Of a DNA stretch of 64,000 nucleotides, positions 1 through 11,876 are shown one piece after another; the first letter of the stretch is position 1, and each line of letters begins with the position of its first letter. Origin of the DNA: Delphinapterus leucas (taxonomy: Eukaryota > Chordata > Mammalia > Artiodactyla > Monodontidae). The notes under the pieces were generated by a model. That model was not told the origin of the DNA and made no database searches. It saw only the letters and a list, made by a program, of their open reading frames with translations. The DNA is taken from the NCBI RefSeq assembly GCF_002288925.2, contig NW_022098090.1:4135059-4199058 (forward strand), read 5' to 3'. Made by a program: the position numbers and the translations under genes.

Positions 1-669
1 TCCTCATGGGGATTCCCTTGTGTGTTATTTGTTGCTTTTCCCATGCTTCTTTTAATATTTTTTCTTTGTATTTTTTTTCATAGTTTAATTAATATGTGTC
101 TTGCCATGTTTCTCTTTGGATTTATCCTGTATGGGACTCTCTGTGCTTTCTGGACTTGATCGACTATTTCCTTACCCATGTTAGGGAAGTTTTCAACAGT
201 AATCTCTTCAAATATTCTCACATACTTTATTTTTCTCTTCTTCTTCTGGGACCCATATAATTCGAATCTTGGTGTTTTTTATGTTGTCCCAGATGTCTCT
301 GAGACTTTCCTCAATTCTTTTTATTATTTTGTCTTTATTCTGCTCTGTGGTAGCTATTTCCACTATTTTATCTTCCAGGTCACTTATCCGTTCTTCTGCC
401 TCAGTTATTCTGCTATTGGTTCCTTCTAGAGAAATTTTAATTTCATTTATTGTGTTGTTCATCATTGTTGTGTTTGCTCTTTAGTTCTTCTAGGTCCTTG
501 TTAAACATTTCTTGTATTGTCTCCATTCTATTTCCAAAATTTTGGATCATGTTTACTATTATTATTCTGAATGCCTTTTAAGGTAGACTGCCTATTTCCT
601 CTTCATTTTTTGGTCTGGTGGGTTTTTACCTTGCTCTTTCATCTGCTGTGTATTTCTCTGTCTTCTCAT
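1..669 (-). pseudogene. L1 ORF1 (RNA-binding chaperone protein), broken and truncated
   Basis: ORF1p of L1 is a trimeric RNA-binding protein with a coiled coil, an RRM and a C-terminal domain. A start codon at 669 (ATGAGAAGACAG on the minus strand) matches the ORF1 starts at 35666 and 61449, but this frame hits TAG after about 25 codons, which indicates an upstream indel. The recognisable part is 208-465: about 85 residues of coiled coil with the heptad-rich stretch RITEAEERISDLEDKI, followed by the start of the RRM (IRIIWVPEE, where the usual Gly before Val-Pro is Trp). The rest runs off the left edge. It is non-functional. Confidence 0.85.
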
Positions 670-2566
670 TTTGTTTAACTTACTGTGTTTGGGGGTGTCC
701 ATTTTGCAGGCCGCAGGTTCATTGTTCCTGGTTTTTTTTTTTGGTGTCTGCTTCCCAGTGCGTTAGGTTGGTTCAGTGGCTTGTGTAAGCTTCTTAGTGG
801 AAGGGACTGGTGCTTCTTTTCTGATGGTGGGCTTGGATCTTGTCTTTCTGGTGAGCAGGACCACATCCAGTGGTGTGTTTTGGGGTGTCTGTGTATTTAG
901 TATTATTTTAGTCAGCCTCTCTGCTAATGAGTGGCATGTTGTTCCTGTCCTGCTAGTTCTATGGTATGGGGCATCCAACACTGGAGTTTGCTCACCCTTG
1001 GGTGGAGCTGGGTCTTTGTGCTGATATAGAGATCTCTGGGAGAACTCTCATCAATTAATATGATGTGGCTCTGGAGGTCTCTGGTGGTCTAATGTCCTTG
1101 GTCAGATTTAGCACCTCAGAGGCTCAGGCCTGACATCCAGCCACAGCACTGAGACCCTGTCAGCCACATGGCTCAGAAGAAAAGGACGAAAAAATATGAA
1201 TAAAATAAAATAAATTAAAATAAAAAATTAAAAGTAAGCAACCAAACCAGTAAAGAAATCCACCAATGATAACAATCACTAAAATCTAAACTAAGATTGA
1301 CATAAAAACTAGAAACAAATCAGTCTCAGACAGCAAATCCTATGTCTACAATTGCTCCCAAAGTCCACCACCTCAATGTTGGGAACATTTGTTGTCTATT
1401 CAGGTATTCCACAGATGCAGGGTTCATCAAGTTTATTGTGGGGATTTAATCCACTGCTCCTGAGGCTGCATGGAGAAATTTCTCTTTCTCTTCTCTGTTT
1501 GCACAGTTCCTGGGGTTCAGCTTTGGTTTTGGTCCCACCTCTGCATGTAGGTCACCCTCAGGTGTATGTTCCCCACCAAGACAGGAGGGGGTTAAAGCAG
1601 TGGCTGATTGGGCTCTCTTGCTATATCAGGGCAGGTAGAGGGAGGGGTATATTATTCGTAACTGGGATGTAGGGCGAGCCTGTGGCAACAGAAGCTGGCA
1701 TGACGTTGCAACAGCCTGAGGAATGCCATGTGTTCTCCCATGGAAGTTGTCCTTGGATCTCAGTACCCTGGCAGTGGCATCCTGCACAGGCTCCTGGGAA
1801 GAGGGTGACCATGACCCATTCTTGCACACAGGACTTTTGGTGGCAGTGTCAGCAGCCTTAGCATTTCATGCCCATCTCTGGGGTCTGAGATGGTAGCCAC
1901 AGTTCACGCCCATCTCTTGAGCTCGCTTAGGCTGTGCCATGCCTTCTGTGGGTACATGGAGAAGTAATCCCCTCTCCTGGAACACTCCAAAATAATGGTT
2001 TCTTACCTCTTCTGCAGGTCCAGACTTTTTCCCTGACTCCCTCCTTGCTAGCTGTGGTGCACGAGCCCCCTTCAGGCTGTCTTCATGCAGCCAACCACAG
2101 TCCTCTCCCTGGGGTCTGAACTCTGAAGCCTGAGCCTCAGTTCCAGCCCCCACCCACTCTGATGGTTTAGCAGACAAGCATTTCAGGCTGGTGAGTGCTC
2201 ATCAGCCTGGGTCCTCTGTGCAGGAATCTCTCCACTTTGCCCTCTGCACCCCTGTTGCTGTGCTCTCCTCCATGGCTCTGAAGATTCTCCCCTCCCCAAC
2301 CCCCATCTCCACCAGTGAAGGGGTTTTTAATTGTGTGAAAACGTTTCCTCCTTCACAGCTCCCTCCCAGAGGTGCAGGTCCTGTCCCTATTCTTTTGTCT
2401 CTCTTTTTTCTTTTGCCCTACGAAGTTATGTGGGGATTTTCTTTCCTTTTGGGAAGTCTGAGGTCTTCTGCCAGCATTCAGTAAGTGTTCTGTAGGAGTT
2501 GTTCCCCACGTAGATGTATTTTTAATGTATTTGTGTGTAGGAAAGTGATCTCCATGTCTTACTCCT

Positions 2567-2578
2567 CCACCATCTTGA
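2567..2578 (-). promoter_or_regulatory. YY1-like motif at the L1 5' end
   Basis: On the minus strand the first bases of the element contain CAAGATGGTGG. Human L1 has a YY1 site with an AAGATGG core at the same place, which sets the transcription start. The role here is inferred from position and core match only. Confidence 0.45.
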
Positions 2579-2586
2579 AGGTTCCC

Positions 2587-4150
2587 CTCTTTTGTGTGTT
2601 TTGGTAAATGTAGGCAGGCATCCATCTTTCCATTGTGATATTCAAGAACAATCCCTATTTATTTCTTGCATTTTAGATGCCTATGGCTTCATCCACTTTC
2701 ACATTCTGTCTTTGTCTTCCCACATCTGAAAGTCTTGGAGCATATATTGGTTAGAATTAAAATTATGCTTCTTGGCATTTTGGAGCTCTTTTAAAAGAAA
2801 TAAACAACTGTATAATCAATTTTATGACTTTTCATGGACAGAAAAAGTTATCTGATAGCAGACAATTACTGTTCCTGATATCTTTTGTTTGAGTTTATAC
2901 CAAATAGAATTTTGAACAAACTGAGGTATACCCATAATTATTTTTTGAACAGATTATTTGTGATAACTGAGTTCTCCAAATAATCTCCCCAAATTTCTTA
3001 AGCAGCTTAGGAAGACAATGAAAATTCATCCCAGAAATATTTATTGTATGCCTACATAGTAGAAAATAAATCATGGTACTGGACTGGGCAGAGTGTCGGG
3101 GGTGTGGTGGAATACTGAAATGTAAAAAAGGTTCATGTAATCAAGGATCTTATCCTGAAAAATTGTTAATATTATACTCTATAAATATTAATTACTGACA
3201 GCATTTATTATCTGTCAAATTTATGATACAGTTTAATTACATTTTTCTATGTTCTGATCTTTATAATATATTAGGAATTGGTTAGTGAGAGCTGGACACA
3301 TCCAAGGGCTGGTTCAGGGAGGAAATTTAGTTCCTTAGGCACAGTACAGTTAACATGGGACTGGAGTTAATGAAAGTACAATGGAGGAGTGGGAGGCTCA
3401 GTGTGAAACAATGAGATTCCTAAGAAGCAGGCAGAAAAAAACAAGACCTCAAGGAGAAATTAGCCATAGAGTTGCAAGGAAATTAAGGTCCCAGGCTAAA
3501 ATAGGGACTGGTTGAAAGTAGACAGGGCTCAATCCTATAGGGCTGAGAGTACCATGGAAGACACAAAGATGCCCTCTCTTTAGGGAATGTGACAGAGACC
3601 AGTGATTATAAATTGAGTACAAGTATCAAAGAAGGAACATTATGGTGAAGCCCTTATGGGAGCTGTTTAAATCAGCTCAGGGAATAGGCTTCAATGACTT
3701 CAGGATTTATAACGTGGCCAGTGTGCTGGGAACTCAGCTATTTGAAGAAAGCTCTTTAAAAATGATACAATAACACAGCTTATCATTTTTAAAAATCAGA
3801 GAACTGCTTTAAAAAAGAAAGCTCTTGGGAGCTTCCTCTCAGGTCCCAACACCTTTTTACAATAAGCCATGATCTTATGGTCATGAATTTCCATGAGGAT
3901 CTTTTCTTAAAGTACAAATTTGACTACATTATACTCTGAATTTCAAACCTTCAATGGGACCTCCATAAACTGCAGAAGAGAATTTATCTTTCTTAGGAAA
4001 ACACATGAAGCTTTCTATGATTGGCTCCTGCTTACATCTCTAACTTTTGTCTCACTATTTGTGGCCTCATATTACACACTTAAGCAGTGTTTCTCTTCCA
4101 TACCTTTCCACCTCCAGTCTTTGTTTTCAATATCTTTTCTACTTAAAATG
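2587..4150. other. Intergenic sequence, nothing recognised
   Basis: This is AT-rich sequence with no long open frame and no repeat I can name. The stretch near 3030-3100 faintly resembles old interspersed repeats, but not enough to assign. I see no promoter, exon or RNA gene. Confidence 0.6.
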
Positions 4151-4154
4151 ACTT

Positions 4155-4440
4155 CTTTCTTCTAGTCATCTGCCTTCTACTTGCCTGGATAAGTACTTAC
4201 TAATCTCTCAAGTCTGAACAGGAATCATCTCCAGAAAATCCTCCTTGATTCCCCTCCCAGTCTCCACTACCTGACTGATTTAGAAGCCTCTATTCTGTGT
4301 TTCCAGGATAGCCTGTGCACACCATCATCTCAGTGATCTCAGAGTATAACACTAAAATAAAGTTTTCTTTAATATGTATCTACCCATCCCCATGGTAAGG
4401 TTTTTGAGGTTAGGAACCATCTGTTTCAACATTCTCATGT
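4155..4440 (+). repeat. L2 LINE 3'-region fragment (probable)
   Basis: The pyrimidine-rich stretch TCCTTGATTCCCCTCCCAGT, followed by a later GGTTAGGAACCATCTG segment, resembles the conserved 3' part of L2 elements. It is heavily diverged, so the call rests on recognition of phrase order rather than alignment. Confidence 0.5.
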
Positions 4441-4959
4441 ACTCAAGAACTGTCTTTCAAACTCTTGTGTGGAACTTCCCAGGTAGAAAAACTCCATTTC
4501 CAACAAGCTAGAAAACTCTAGACCTTTATTACTTGGATTGCCCAGGGTTGGGTGTTGACAGAAGCAGTCATTGTGACTCTGGCAGCTCAGAGCCTCTGCA
4601 TAGTCTTGGTCTTACTGTGCAGTTTTTAAGTCAAGGGTAAAAATTATTCCCTAGATACTTGATGGCAGAAATCCTGTGGTGCCAACCCTATTATCCTCAG
4701 AGGATACTAACAAGGGCTTGGATAAAGTTGACTTCGGATATCTGACCATTTATGAATGAGCAGAAATAGAAGTAATGCAGAGTGGGTACAGGTGTAAGAT
4801 CCAAAAGCCTCGGAGTGGAAACAAAGGTAGATTGGAAGTGTGTTGTGGGGCTGCAAGGGAGTGCTAGTGTTAGTTAATATTAGTTAATAATTATGCTTTT
4901 TATAATAATTCAGATAAGTAATCCAAATACCGTCTGGGTCACTTAATAGTATGTGCTAG
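4441..4959. other. Intergenic sequence, nothing recognised
   Basis: There is no coding frame, tandem repeat or repeat family that I can support. The sequence sits between the L2-like piece and the start of the probable LTR. Confidence 0.55.
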
Positions 4960-5078
4960 TGTAGGGGAGCAAAATTTGTCACCTCAAAATGATTCTCTTT
5001 GGCATGAGGATTAAGTTGGCTGATGATTTTTAATAAACAGAAGACTCTAAGAAATTTTGACCTTCCCCCTAACCACCG

Positions 5079-5093
5079 AAAATAATTTAGATA
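5079..5093 (+). repeat. Left target-site duplication of the L1 at 5094
   Basis: AATTTAGATA at 5084-5093 is repeated exactly at 7626-7635. Extending left, AAAATAATTTAGATA (5079-5093) matches AAAAGAATTTAGATA (7621-7635) at 14 of 15 positions. The A-rich start fits the L1 endonuclease preference. Confidence 0.9.
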
Positions 5094-5131
5094 TCCAATA
5101 GGACATTAAAAGGATTATACACCATGATCAA

Positions 5132-6463
5132 GTGGGGTTTATTCCAGGAATGCAAGGATTCTTAAATATACGCAAATCAATCAACGTGATACACCATATT
5201 AACAAATGGAAGGAGAAAAAACATATGATCATCTCAATGGATGCAGAGAAAGCTTTTGACAAAATTCAACTCCAATTTCTGATAAAATTCCTGCACAAAG
5301 TAGGCATAGAGGGAACTTTCCTCAGCATAATAAAGGCCATATATCACAAACTCACAACCAACATCATCTTCATTGGTGAAAAACTGAAACCGTTTCCACT
5401 AATATCAGGAACAAGACAAGGTTGCCCACTCTCACCACTATTATTCAACATAGTATTGGAAGTTTTAGCAACAGCAATGAGAGAAGAAAAAGAAATAAAA
5501 GGGATCCAAATCGGAAAAGAAGAAGTAAAGATGTCACTGTTTGAAGATGACATGACACTATACATAGAGAAGCCTAAAGATGCTACCAGAAAACTACTAG
5601 AGCTAATCAATGAATTTGGTAAAGTAGCAGGATACAAAATTAATGCACAGAAATCTCTGGCATTCCTATATACTGATGAAAAACCTGAAAATGAAATTAA
5701 GAAAACACTCCCATTTACCATTGCAACAAAAAGAATAAAATATCTAGGAATAAACCTACCTAAGGAGACAAAAGACCTGTATGCAGAAAATTATAAGACA
5801 CTGATGAAAGAAATTAAAAAGGATACAATTAGATGGAGAGATATACCATGTTCTTGGATTGGAAGAATCAACAGTGGGAAAATGACTCTATTACCCAAAA
5901 CAATCTACAGATTCAATGCAATCCCTATCAAACTACCACTGGCATTTTTCACAGAACTAGAACAAAAAATTTCACAATTTGTATGGAAACACAAAAGACC
6001 CCGAATAGCCAAAGCAATCTTGAGAATGAAAAATGGAGCTGGAGGAATCAGGCTCCCTGACTTCAGACTCTACTACAAAGCTACAGTAATCAAGACAGTA
6101 TGGTACTGGCACAAAAACAGAAATGTAGATCAATGGAACAGGATAGAAAGCCCAGAGATAAACCCACACACATATGGTCACCTTAACTTTGATAAAGGAG
6201 GCAAGAATATACAGTGGAGAAAAGACAGCCTCTTCAATATGTGGTGCTGGGAAAACTGGACAGGTACATGTAAAAGTATGAGATTAGAACACTCCCAAAC
6301 ACCATACACAATAATAAACTCACAATGGATTATAGACCTAAATGTAAGGCCAGACACTATCAAATTCTTAGAGGAAAACATAGGCAGAACACTCTATGAC
6401 ATAAATCACAGCATATCCTTTTTGACCCACCTCCTAGAGAAATGGAAATTAAAACAAAAATAA
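5132..6463 (+). pseudogene. L1 ORF2 reverse transcriptase and thumb region, long open remnant
   Basis: ORF2p is the L1 endonuclease and reverse transcriptase, about 1,275 residues in human. This 443-codon open block covers roughly its middle and later parts. Motif A is SMDAEKAFD (Asp at residue 37). Motif B is [13 protein letters not shown] from residue 93. Motif C is LFEDDM at residues 137-140, where the usual Ala of FADD has become Glu next to the two catalytic Asp residues. The first Met is internal and not a true start, because homology begins upstream at 5094. The frame is lost just before 6463: the following KTKINKW-type sequence is in another frame. It is a fossil despite its length. 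Confidence 0.93.
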
Positions 6464-6702
6464 ACAAATGGGACCTAAGGAAACTTAGAAGCTTTTGCAC
6501 AGCAAAGGAAACCATAAACAAGACCAAAAGACAACCCTCAGGAGAAAATATTTGCAAATGAAGCAACTGACAGGATTAATCTCCAAAATTTACAAGCAGC
6601 TCATGCAGCTGAATAACAAAAACAAACAACCCAATCCAAAAATGGGCAGAAGACCTAAATAGACATTTCTACAAAGAAGATATACAGACTGCCAACAAAC
6701 AC

Positions 6703-7251
6703 GTGAAAGAATGCTCAACATCATTAATCATTAGAGAAATGCAAATCAAAACTACAATGAGATATTATCTCACACCAGTCAGAATGGCCATCATCAAAAA
6801 ATCTAGAAACAATAAATACTGGAGAGGGTGTGGAGAAAAGGGAACACTCTTGCACTGCTGGTGGGAATGTAAATTGATACAGCCACTATGGATAACAGTA
6901 TGGAGGTTCCTTAAAAAACTACAAAGAGAACTAGCATATGACCCAGCAATCCCAGTACTGGGCATGTACCCTGAGAAAACCATAATTCAAAAAGAGTCAT
7001 ATACCAAAATGTTCATTGCAGCTCTATTTACAATAGCCAGGACATGGAATCAACCTAAGTGTCCATCAACAGGTGAATGGATGAAGAAGATGTGGCACAT
7101 ATATACAATGGAATATTACTCAGTCATAAAAAGAAATGAAATTGAGTTATTTGTAGTGAGGTGGATGGACCTAGAGTCTGTCATACAGAGTGAAGTAAGT
7201 CATAAAGAGAAAAACAAATACCGTATGCTAACACATATACATGGAATCTAA
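6703..7251 (+). pseudogene. L1 ORF2 C-terminal cysteine-rich domain, intact to the stop codon
   Basis: These 182 codons form the C-terminal segment of ORF2p, with the conserved cysteine pattern [17 protein letters not shown] followed by a PAIPVLG motif and ending at the natural stop TAA (7249-7251). This domain binds RNA in known L1s. The block is out of frame with the RT remnant ending at 6463. The 240 bp between them is ORF2 sequence with indels. The Met start is internal. It is a decayed part of the same element, not a separate gene. Confidence 0.93.
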
Positions 7252-7474
7252 GAAAAAAATAGTCAGGAAGAACCTAGGTGTAAGGCGGGAATAAAGACAC
7301 AGACCTACTAGAGAATGGACTTGAGGATATGGAGAGGGGGAAGGGTAAGCTGTGACAAAGTGAGAGAGTGGCATGGACATATATATACTACTAAATCTAA
7401 AATAGATAGCTAGTGGGAAGCAGCCACATAGCACAGGGACATCAGCTCGGTGGTTTGTGACCACCCAGAGGAGT

Positions 7475-7499
7475 GGGATAGGGAGGGTGGGAGGGAGGG
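7475..7499 (+). other. G-quadruplex-prone tract in the L1 3' UTR
   Basis: There are six GGG runs spaced by 1-3 bases within 25 bp. A polypurine G-rich tract is a known conserved feature of mammalian L1 3' UTRs. Similar tracts occur at 12207-12228, 40634-40663 and 58237-58257, and as C-rich runs in the minus-strand copies. Confidence 0.75.
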
Positions 7500-7625
7500 A
7501 GACACAAGAGGGAAGAGATATGGGAACATATGTTTATGTATAACTGATTCACTTTGTTATAAAGCAGAAACTAGCACACCATTGTAAAGCAATTATACTC
7601 CAATAAATATGTTTTTAAAAAAAAG

Positions 7626-7635
7626 AATTTAGATA
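7626..7635 (+). repeat. Right target-site duplication of the L1 at 5094
   Basis: AATTTAGATA follows the A-rich tail and equals 5084-5093 exactly. Confidence 0.9.
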
Positions 7636-8084
7636 GAGGACTTATCCCCAGAATAGAGCTATCATCTGAGACATCTACAAAACTATGGGCTAAATGTCAT
7701 TGGGGGAAACTTGGCAGGGCCTGGAAATCAGTGTTCATTCTGTATCCCATTATTTTTGTATGGCCCAGCAAACATTTGTTTACTAAACATTTGCTTTTCT
7801 ATCTCCATGCGAATTGCCATCTTCCCCTTTGAAGTCCAAAATCACAATCCCCAACAGCTACTTTTGTCTTTGGCTAAATGTTGCATTTAAGGTAAGGGCT
7901 TAAACCATTTTGGTGAGTTACTCAGTTTTTCTAGATCTCTCCCATGTATACATGTTATTAAACTTTTATTAGATTTCCTCCTGTTAATCTGTCTCATGTC
8001 AGTTTAATTCTTAGAGAATCCAGAAGAACCTAGAAGTGTAGAGGAAAATTTCCTCCTCCCCAGTACTAGTCAATGATTCCTCGA

Positions 8085-8190
8085 AGTCTGTTTTCTCCTC
8101 TGTAAAATAGGAATAATAATTGTATTAAATGTTTCACAGAGCCACTTGGCATATAACTGTTACATAAATGTGAGATATATTGTATTACTT
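8085..8190 (+). repeat. MIR SINE fragment (probable)
   Basis: TCCTCTGTAAAATAGGAATA and the following AT-rich 3' part match the MIR core and 3' region. The tRNA-like head is missing. Confidence 0.55.
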
Positions 8191-8194
8191 CCCT

Positions 8195-8395
8195 GATATC
8201 CACACATCAATCCCACTAGCAAGTTCCCTTTATTTTCAAAGTATTCCAGACCCTGACCATTCCTTTTCATTTCTATTGTTTTTTCCCTAGTTCAAAACAC
8301 AATCACCTCCTTCATGTAAAGGCCTCACAATTGACCCTGCTGCACCTGCAATTTTCCCCTCCGCTAACCATCTATTCAAAAGTCAGAGCCAGTTC
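8195..8395 (+). repeat. L2 LINE fragment (probable)
   Basis: This is pyrimidine-rich sequence with the phrase order of the L2 reverse-transcriptase region (CAATCACCTCCTTCATG, then CCCTGCTGCACCTGC). It is diverged and ends at the 5' boundary of the L1 that starts near 8400. Confidence 0.5.
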
Positions 8396-9469
8396 ATTCA
8401 CGAGAAAGAGACAATACGGCAGAGCAGAAGGACATGAGCTCACCTCTTCTTATGGAAACAGCAGAATCACAACTAACTGCTGAACAATCATTGACAAAAA
8501 AAAAAAAAAAGCTGGAAACTACCAAAATAAGATACCCTACATCCAAAGACAAAGAAGAAGCCACAATAAGATGGTAGGATGGGTGCAATCACTATAAAAT
8601 CAAATCCCATAAATGTCAGGTGGGCCACCTATGAATGGGAAGAGAATTATACCACAGAGGTTCTCCCACAGGAGTGAAAGTTCTGAGCCCCACATCAGGC
8701 ACCCTAGCCTGGGGGTCTGGAAACAGGAGAAGAAGCCCCCAGAGAATCTGGCTTGGAAGTCAAGTGGGGTTTGATCACAAGAATTCCACAGAACTGGGGT
8801 AAACAGAAACTGCACTCTTGGAGAGGGCATACAGGGTCTTGTGCACACCAGGACTCAGGGAAAAAGGTGGTGACCTCATAAGAGACAGGTCCAGACTTAC
8901 CTGCTAGTATTGGAGGGTCTCCTGAAGAGGCAAGCGCAGCTGTGCCTTACTGTGGGGACAAGGACACTGGCAGCAGTAGTTCTGGGGAGTACTCATTGGC
9001 ATGAGCCTTCTTAGAGTCTGCTACTTTCTCACCAAGCCCTGGTCCCACCCAAGAGCCTTTAGACTCCAGTGCTGGGAAGCCTCAGGCCAAACAACAAACA
9101 GAGCAGGAGCACTGCAAAATGCATCAGCACACAGGCAATTTAAGGTCATTTTGAACACAGAGCTGCCCATGAAATGCACACCCTGACATGGCCCTACCCA
9201 CCAAAGCAACAAGACCTAGCTCCACACAGCAGTGGGCAGGTACCAGTCCCTCCCACTAGGAGGCCTGCACAAGCAAGGGGGACAGAGAGCAGAAGCAAAA
9301 CAAACTACAGTCCTGCAGCCTGTGGAATGGAAACCATAATCACAGAAAGTTAGAAACAATGAGATGGCAGAGGAATATGTCAACAGATGAAGCAAAAACA
9401 TAAAACCCCAGGAAGACAACTAAGTAAAATGGAGATAGGCAATCTACACACACACAAAAATTCAGAATA

Positions 9470-10285
9470 ATGATAGTAAAGATGATCCAAGATCTTGGAA
9501 AAAGAATGGAGGAACAGAAGAAGAGGATATATAAGAAATGTTAAAAAAAGAACTAGAAGAACTAAAGAACAAACAAAGTGAGCTGAACGATAAAATAACT
9601 GAAATGAAAAATACACTACAAGGAATCAATAGCAGAATAACTGAGGCAGAAGACTGGATAAGTGAGCTGGAAGATAGAATGGTGGAAATTACTAGCATGG
9701 AACAGAATAAAGAAAAAAGAATTAAAAGAAATGAGGAAAGTTTAAGAGACCTCTGGGACAGCATTAAATGCACAAACATTCACATTTTTCCTATCTAGGA
9801 CATAGGGGTCCTAGAAGGAAAAGAGAAAGAGAAAGCACCTGAGAAAATATTTGAAGAGATAATAGCTGAAAACTTCCCTAACTTGGAAAAGAAATCATCC
9901 ACCCAGATCCAAGAAGTGCAGAGAGTCCAGTCAGGATAAACCCAAGGAGGAACATGATGAAACACATAGTAATCAAACTGACAAAAATTAAAGCCAAAGA
10001 GAAAATATTAAAAGCAACAAACGAAAAGTAACAGACAACATAAAAGGGAATTCCCATAAGGTTATCAGCAGATTTCTCAGCAGAAACTACACTGCAGGCC
10101 AGAAGGGAATGGTATGATACATTTAAAGTGATGAAAGGGAAGAATCTACAACTAAGAATCTTCTACCCAGCAAAGATCTCATTCAGATTCAACAAAGAAT
10201 CAAAAGCTTTGCAGATAAACAAAAGCTAAGAGAACTCAGCACCCCCAGACCAGTTTTGCAACAAATGCTAAAGGAAATTCTCTAA
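9470..10285 (+). pseudogene. L1 ORF1 remnant
   Basis: The clearest open stretch is 9538-9798 (about 86 codons). It holds the ORF1p coiled coil (SRITEAEDWISELEDRMVEI) and runs up to the linker before the RRM, where a TAG at 9796-9798 ends the frame. Downstream to about 10285 the C-terminal domain is recognisable at DNA level (for example TCATTCAGATTCAACAAAGA) but broken by indels. ORF1p normally has about 340 residues and coats L1 RNA. It is non-functional here. Confidence 0.85.
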
Positions 10286-11876
10286 GTGGAAAAGAAAAGG
10301 CCACCACTAGAAACAAGAAAATTATAAATGGAAAAGCTCACCGGTAAAGGCAATCATACAGTAAATGTAGGAAATCATCCACACACAAATATGATATCAA
10401 AAGCAGCAATCATGAGAAGAGGAAAGTACAAATGCAGGATATTGGAAATGCATTTGAAATTAAAAGCCCAGCAGCTCAAACAATCTTCTTTATATATAGA
10501 CTGCTATATCAAAACCTCATGGTAATTGCAAATTGAAAATCTACAATAGATACATACACACAAAAGAAAAAGGAATCCAAACACAACACTAAAATATTCA
10601 TCAAATTACAAGACAAGCAAACAAAAGGTAAGAAAATGACCTACAAAAGCAAACCTAAAACAATTAACAACATGGCAATAAGAAATTAAATATCGATAAC
10701 TACCTTAAACATAAACTGATTAAATGCTCCCACCAAAAGACATAGACTGGCTGAATGGAAACAAAAACAAGACCCTTATATATGCTGTCTACAGGAGATC
10801 CACTTCAAATCTAGGGCCACATGCAGACTGAAAGTGAGGAAATGGAAAAAGTTATGCCATGCAAATGTAAATTAAAAGAAAGCTGGAGTAGCAAAACTCA
10901 TATCAGACACAATAGACTTTAAGATAAAGACTGTTACAAGAGAAAAAGAAGGACACTAAAAAATGATCAAGAGATCAATCCAAGAAGAGGATATAAAAAT
11001 TATAAATATATATGCACCCAACATAGGAGCATCTCAATATATAAGGCATATACTCACAGCCATAAAAGGAGAAATCGACAGTAACACAGTAATAGTGGAG
11101 CATTCTAACACCTCACTTTCATCAAGACAGAAAATTAATAGGGAAACGCCTTAAATGACATATTAGACCAGATGGAATTAATTGATATTTATAGAGCATT
11201 CCATCCAAAAGCAGCAGAATACACATTCTTCTCAAATGCACGTGGAACATTCTCCAGGACTGGTCTCATGCTAGGCCACAAAATGAGCCTCAGTAAATTT
11301 AAGAAAATTGAAATCATATCAAGCATCTTTTCTAACCACAAAGTTATGAGATTAGAAATCAACTACAAGAAAAAAAGTGTAAAAAACACAAACACATGGA
11401 AGCTAAAGACTATGCTACTAAACAACCAATGGACAACTGAAGAAATAAAAGAGGAAATCAAAAATTACCTATAAAGACAAATGAAAATATAAGCACAATG
11501 ATCCAAAACCTATGGGACACAGCAAAAGCAGTCCTAAGAGGGAAGATCAGATCAATACAATCTTACCTCAGGAAACAAGAAAAATCACAAATAAAAAACT
11601 TAACTTTACACCTAAAGCAGCAAGAGAAAGAAGAACAAACAAGACCCAAAGTTAGTAGAAGGAAATAAATCATAAAGATCAGAGCAGGAATAAATGAAAT
11701 AGAGATGAAGAAAATAATAGAAAAGATCAATGAAACTAAAAACTTGTTCTTTGAAAAGGTAAGCAAAATTGAGAAACCTTTAGCCAGACTCATCAAGAAA
11801 AAAAGGGAGAGCACCCAAATCAATAAAATTAGAAAGAAAAAGGAGAAGTTACAATGGACGGCACAGAAATACACAG

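Larger units (their letters stand above)
1..2586 (-). mobile_element. L1 retrotransposon, 5' half (5' UTR and part of ORF1), cut by the window edge
   Basis: Read on the minus strand, the element starts near 2586 with an AAGATGGTGG core. It continues through a GC-rich 5' UTR and an A/T-rich tract (about 1190-1245), and reaches ORF1 from about 669. It matches, in the same order, the 5' regions of the plus-strand L1s at 33706 and 59511, so the three belong to one lineage. The 3' part lies outside the window, so neither TSDs nor full length can be judged. ORF1 is broken, so the copy cannot move by itself. Confidence 0.9.
5094..7620 (+). mobile_element. L1, 5'-truncated, complete 3' end
   Basis: The element starts within the reverse-transcriptase region of ORF2 and runs through the ORF2 C terminus and 3' UTR to AATAAA and an A-rich tail at about 7600-7624. 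It is flanked by a perfect 10-bp TSD. The 3' UTR carries the usual G-rich polypurine tract (7475-7499). It inserted into the probable solitary LTR. Two open blocks of 443 and 182 codons survive, so it is fairly young, but it lacks its promoter, ORF1 and the endonuclease domain. Confidence 0.95.
4960..8062 (+). repeat. Probable solitary LTR, split by an L1 insertion
   Basis: The two flanks of the L1 at 5094-7620 (4960-5093 and 7636-8062) read as one LTR of about 560 bp once the L1 and one TSD copy are removed. The left end starts TGTAGGGGAGC. Near the right end there is ATTAAACTTTTATTAG, which could be a polyadenylation signal, then a U5-like TCCTGTTAATCTGTCTCATG and an end rich in CCTCC. CTAG lies just outside the left end (4956-4959) and near the right end (8066-8069). 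The family is not assigned. No internal retroviral genes are present in the window beside it. Confidence 0.5.

Noticed and set aside
5132..6463. 443-codon open frame as a functional gene
   Set aside because: It is mid-ORF2 of a 5'-truncated L1 with TSDs, lacks its own start and promoter, and has a changed catalytic motif.
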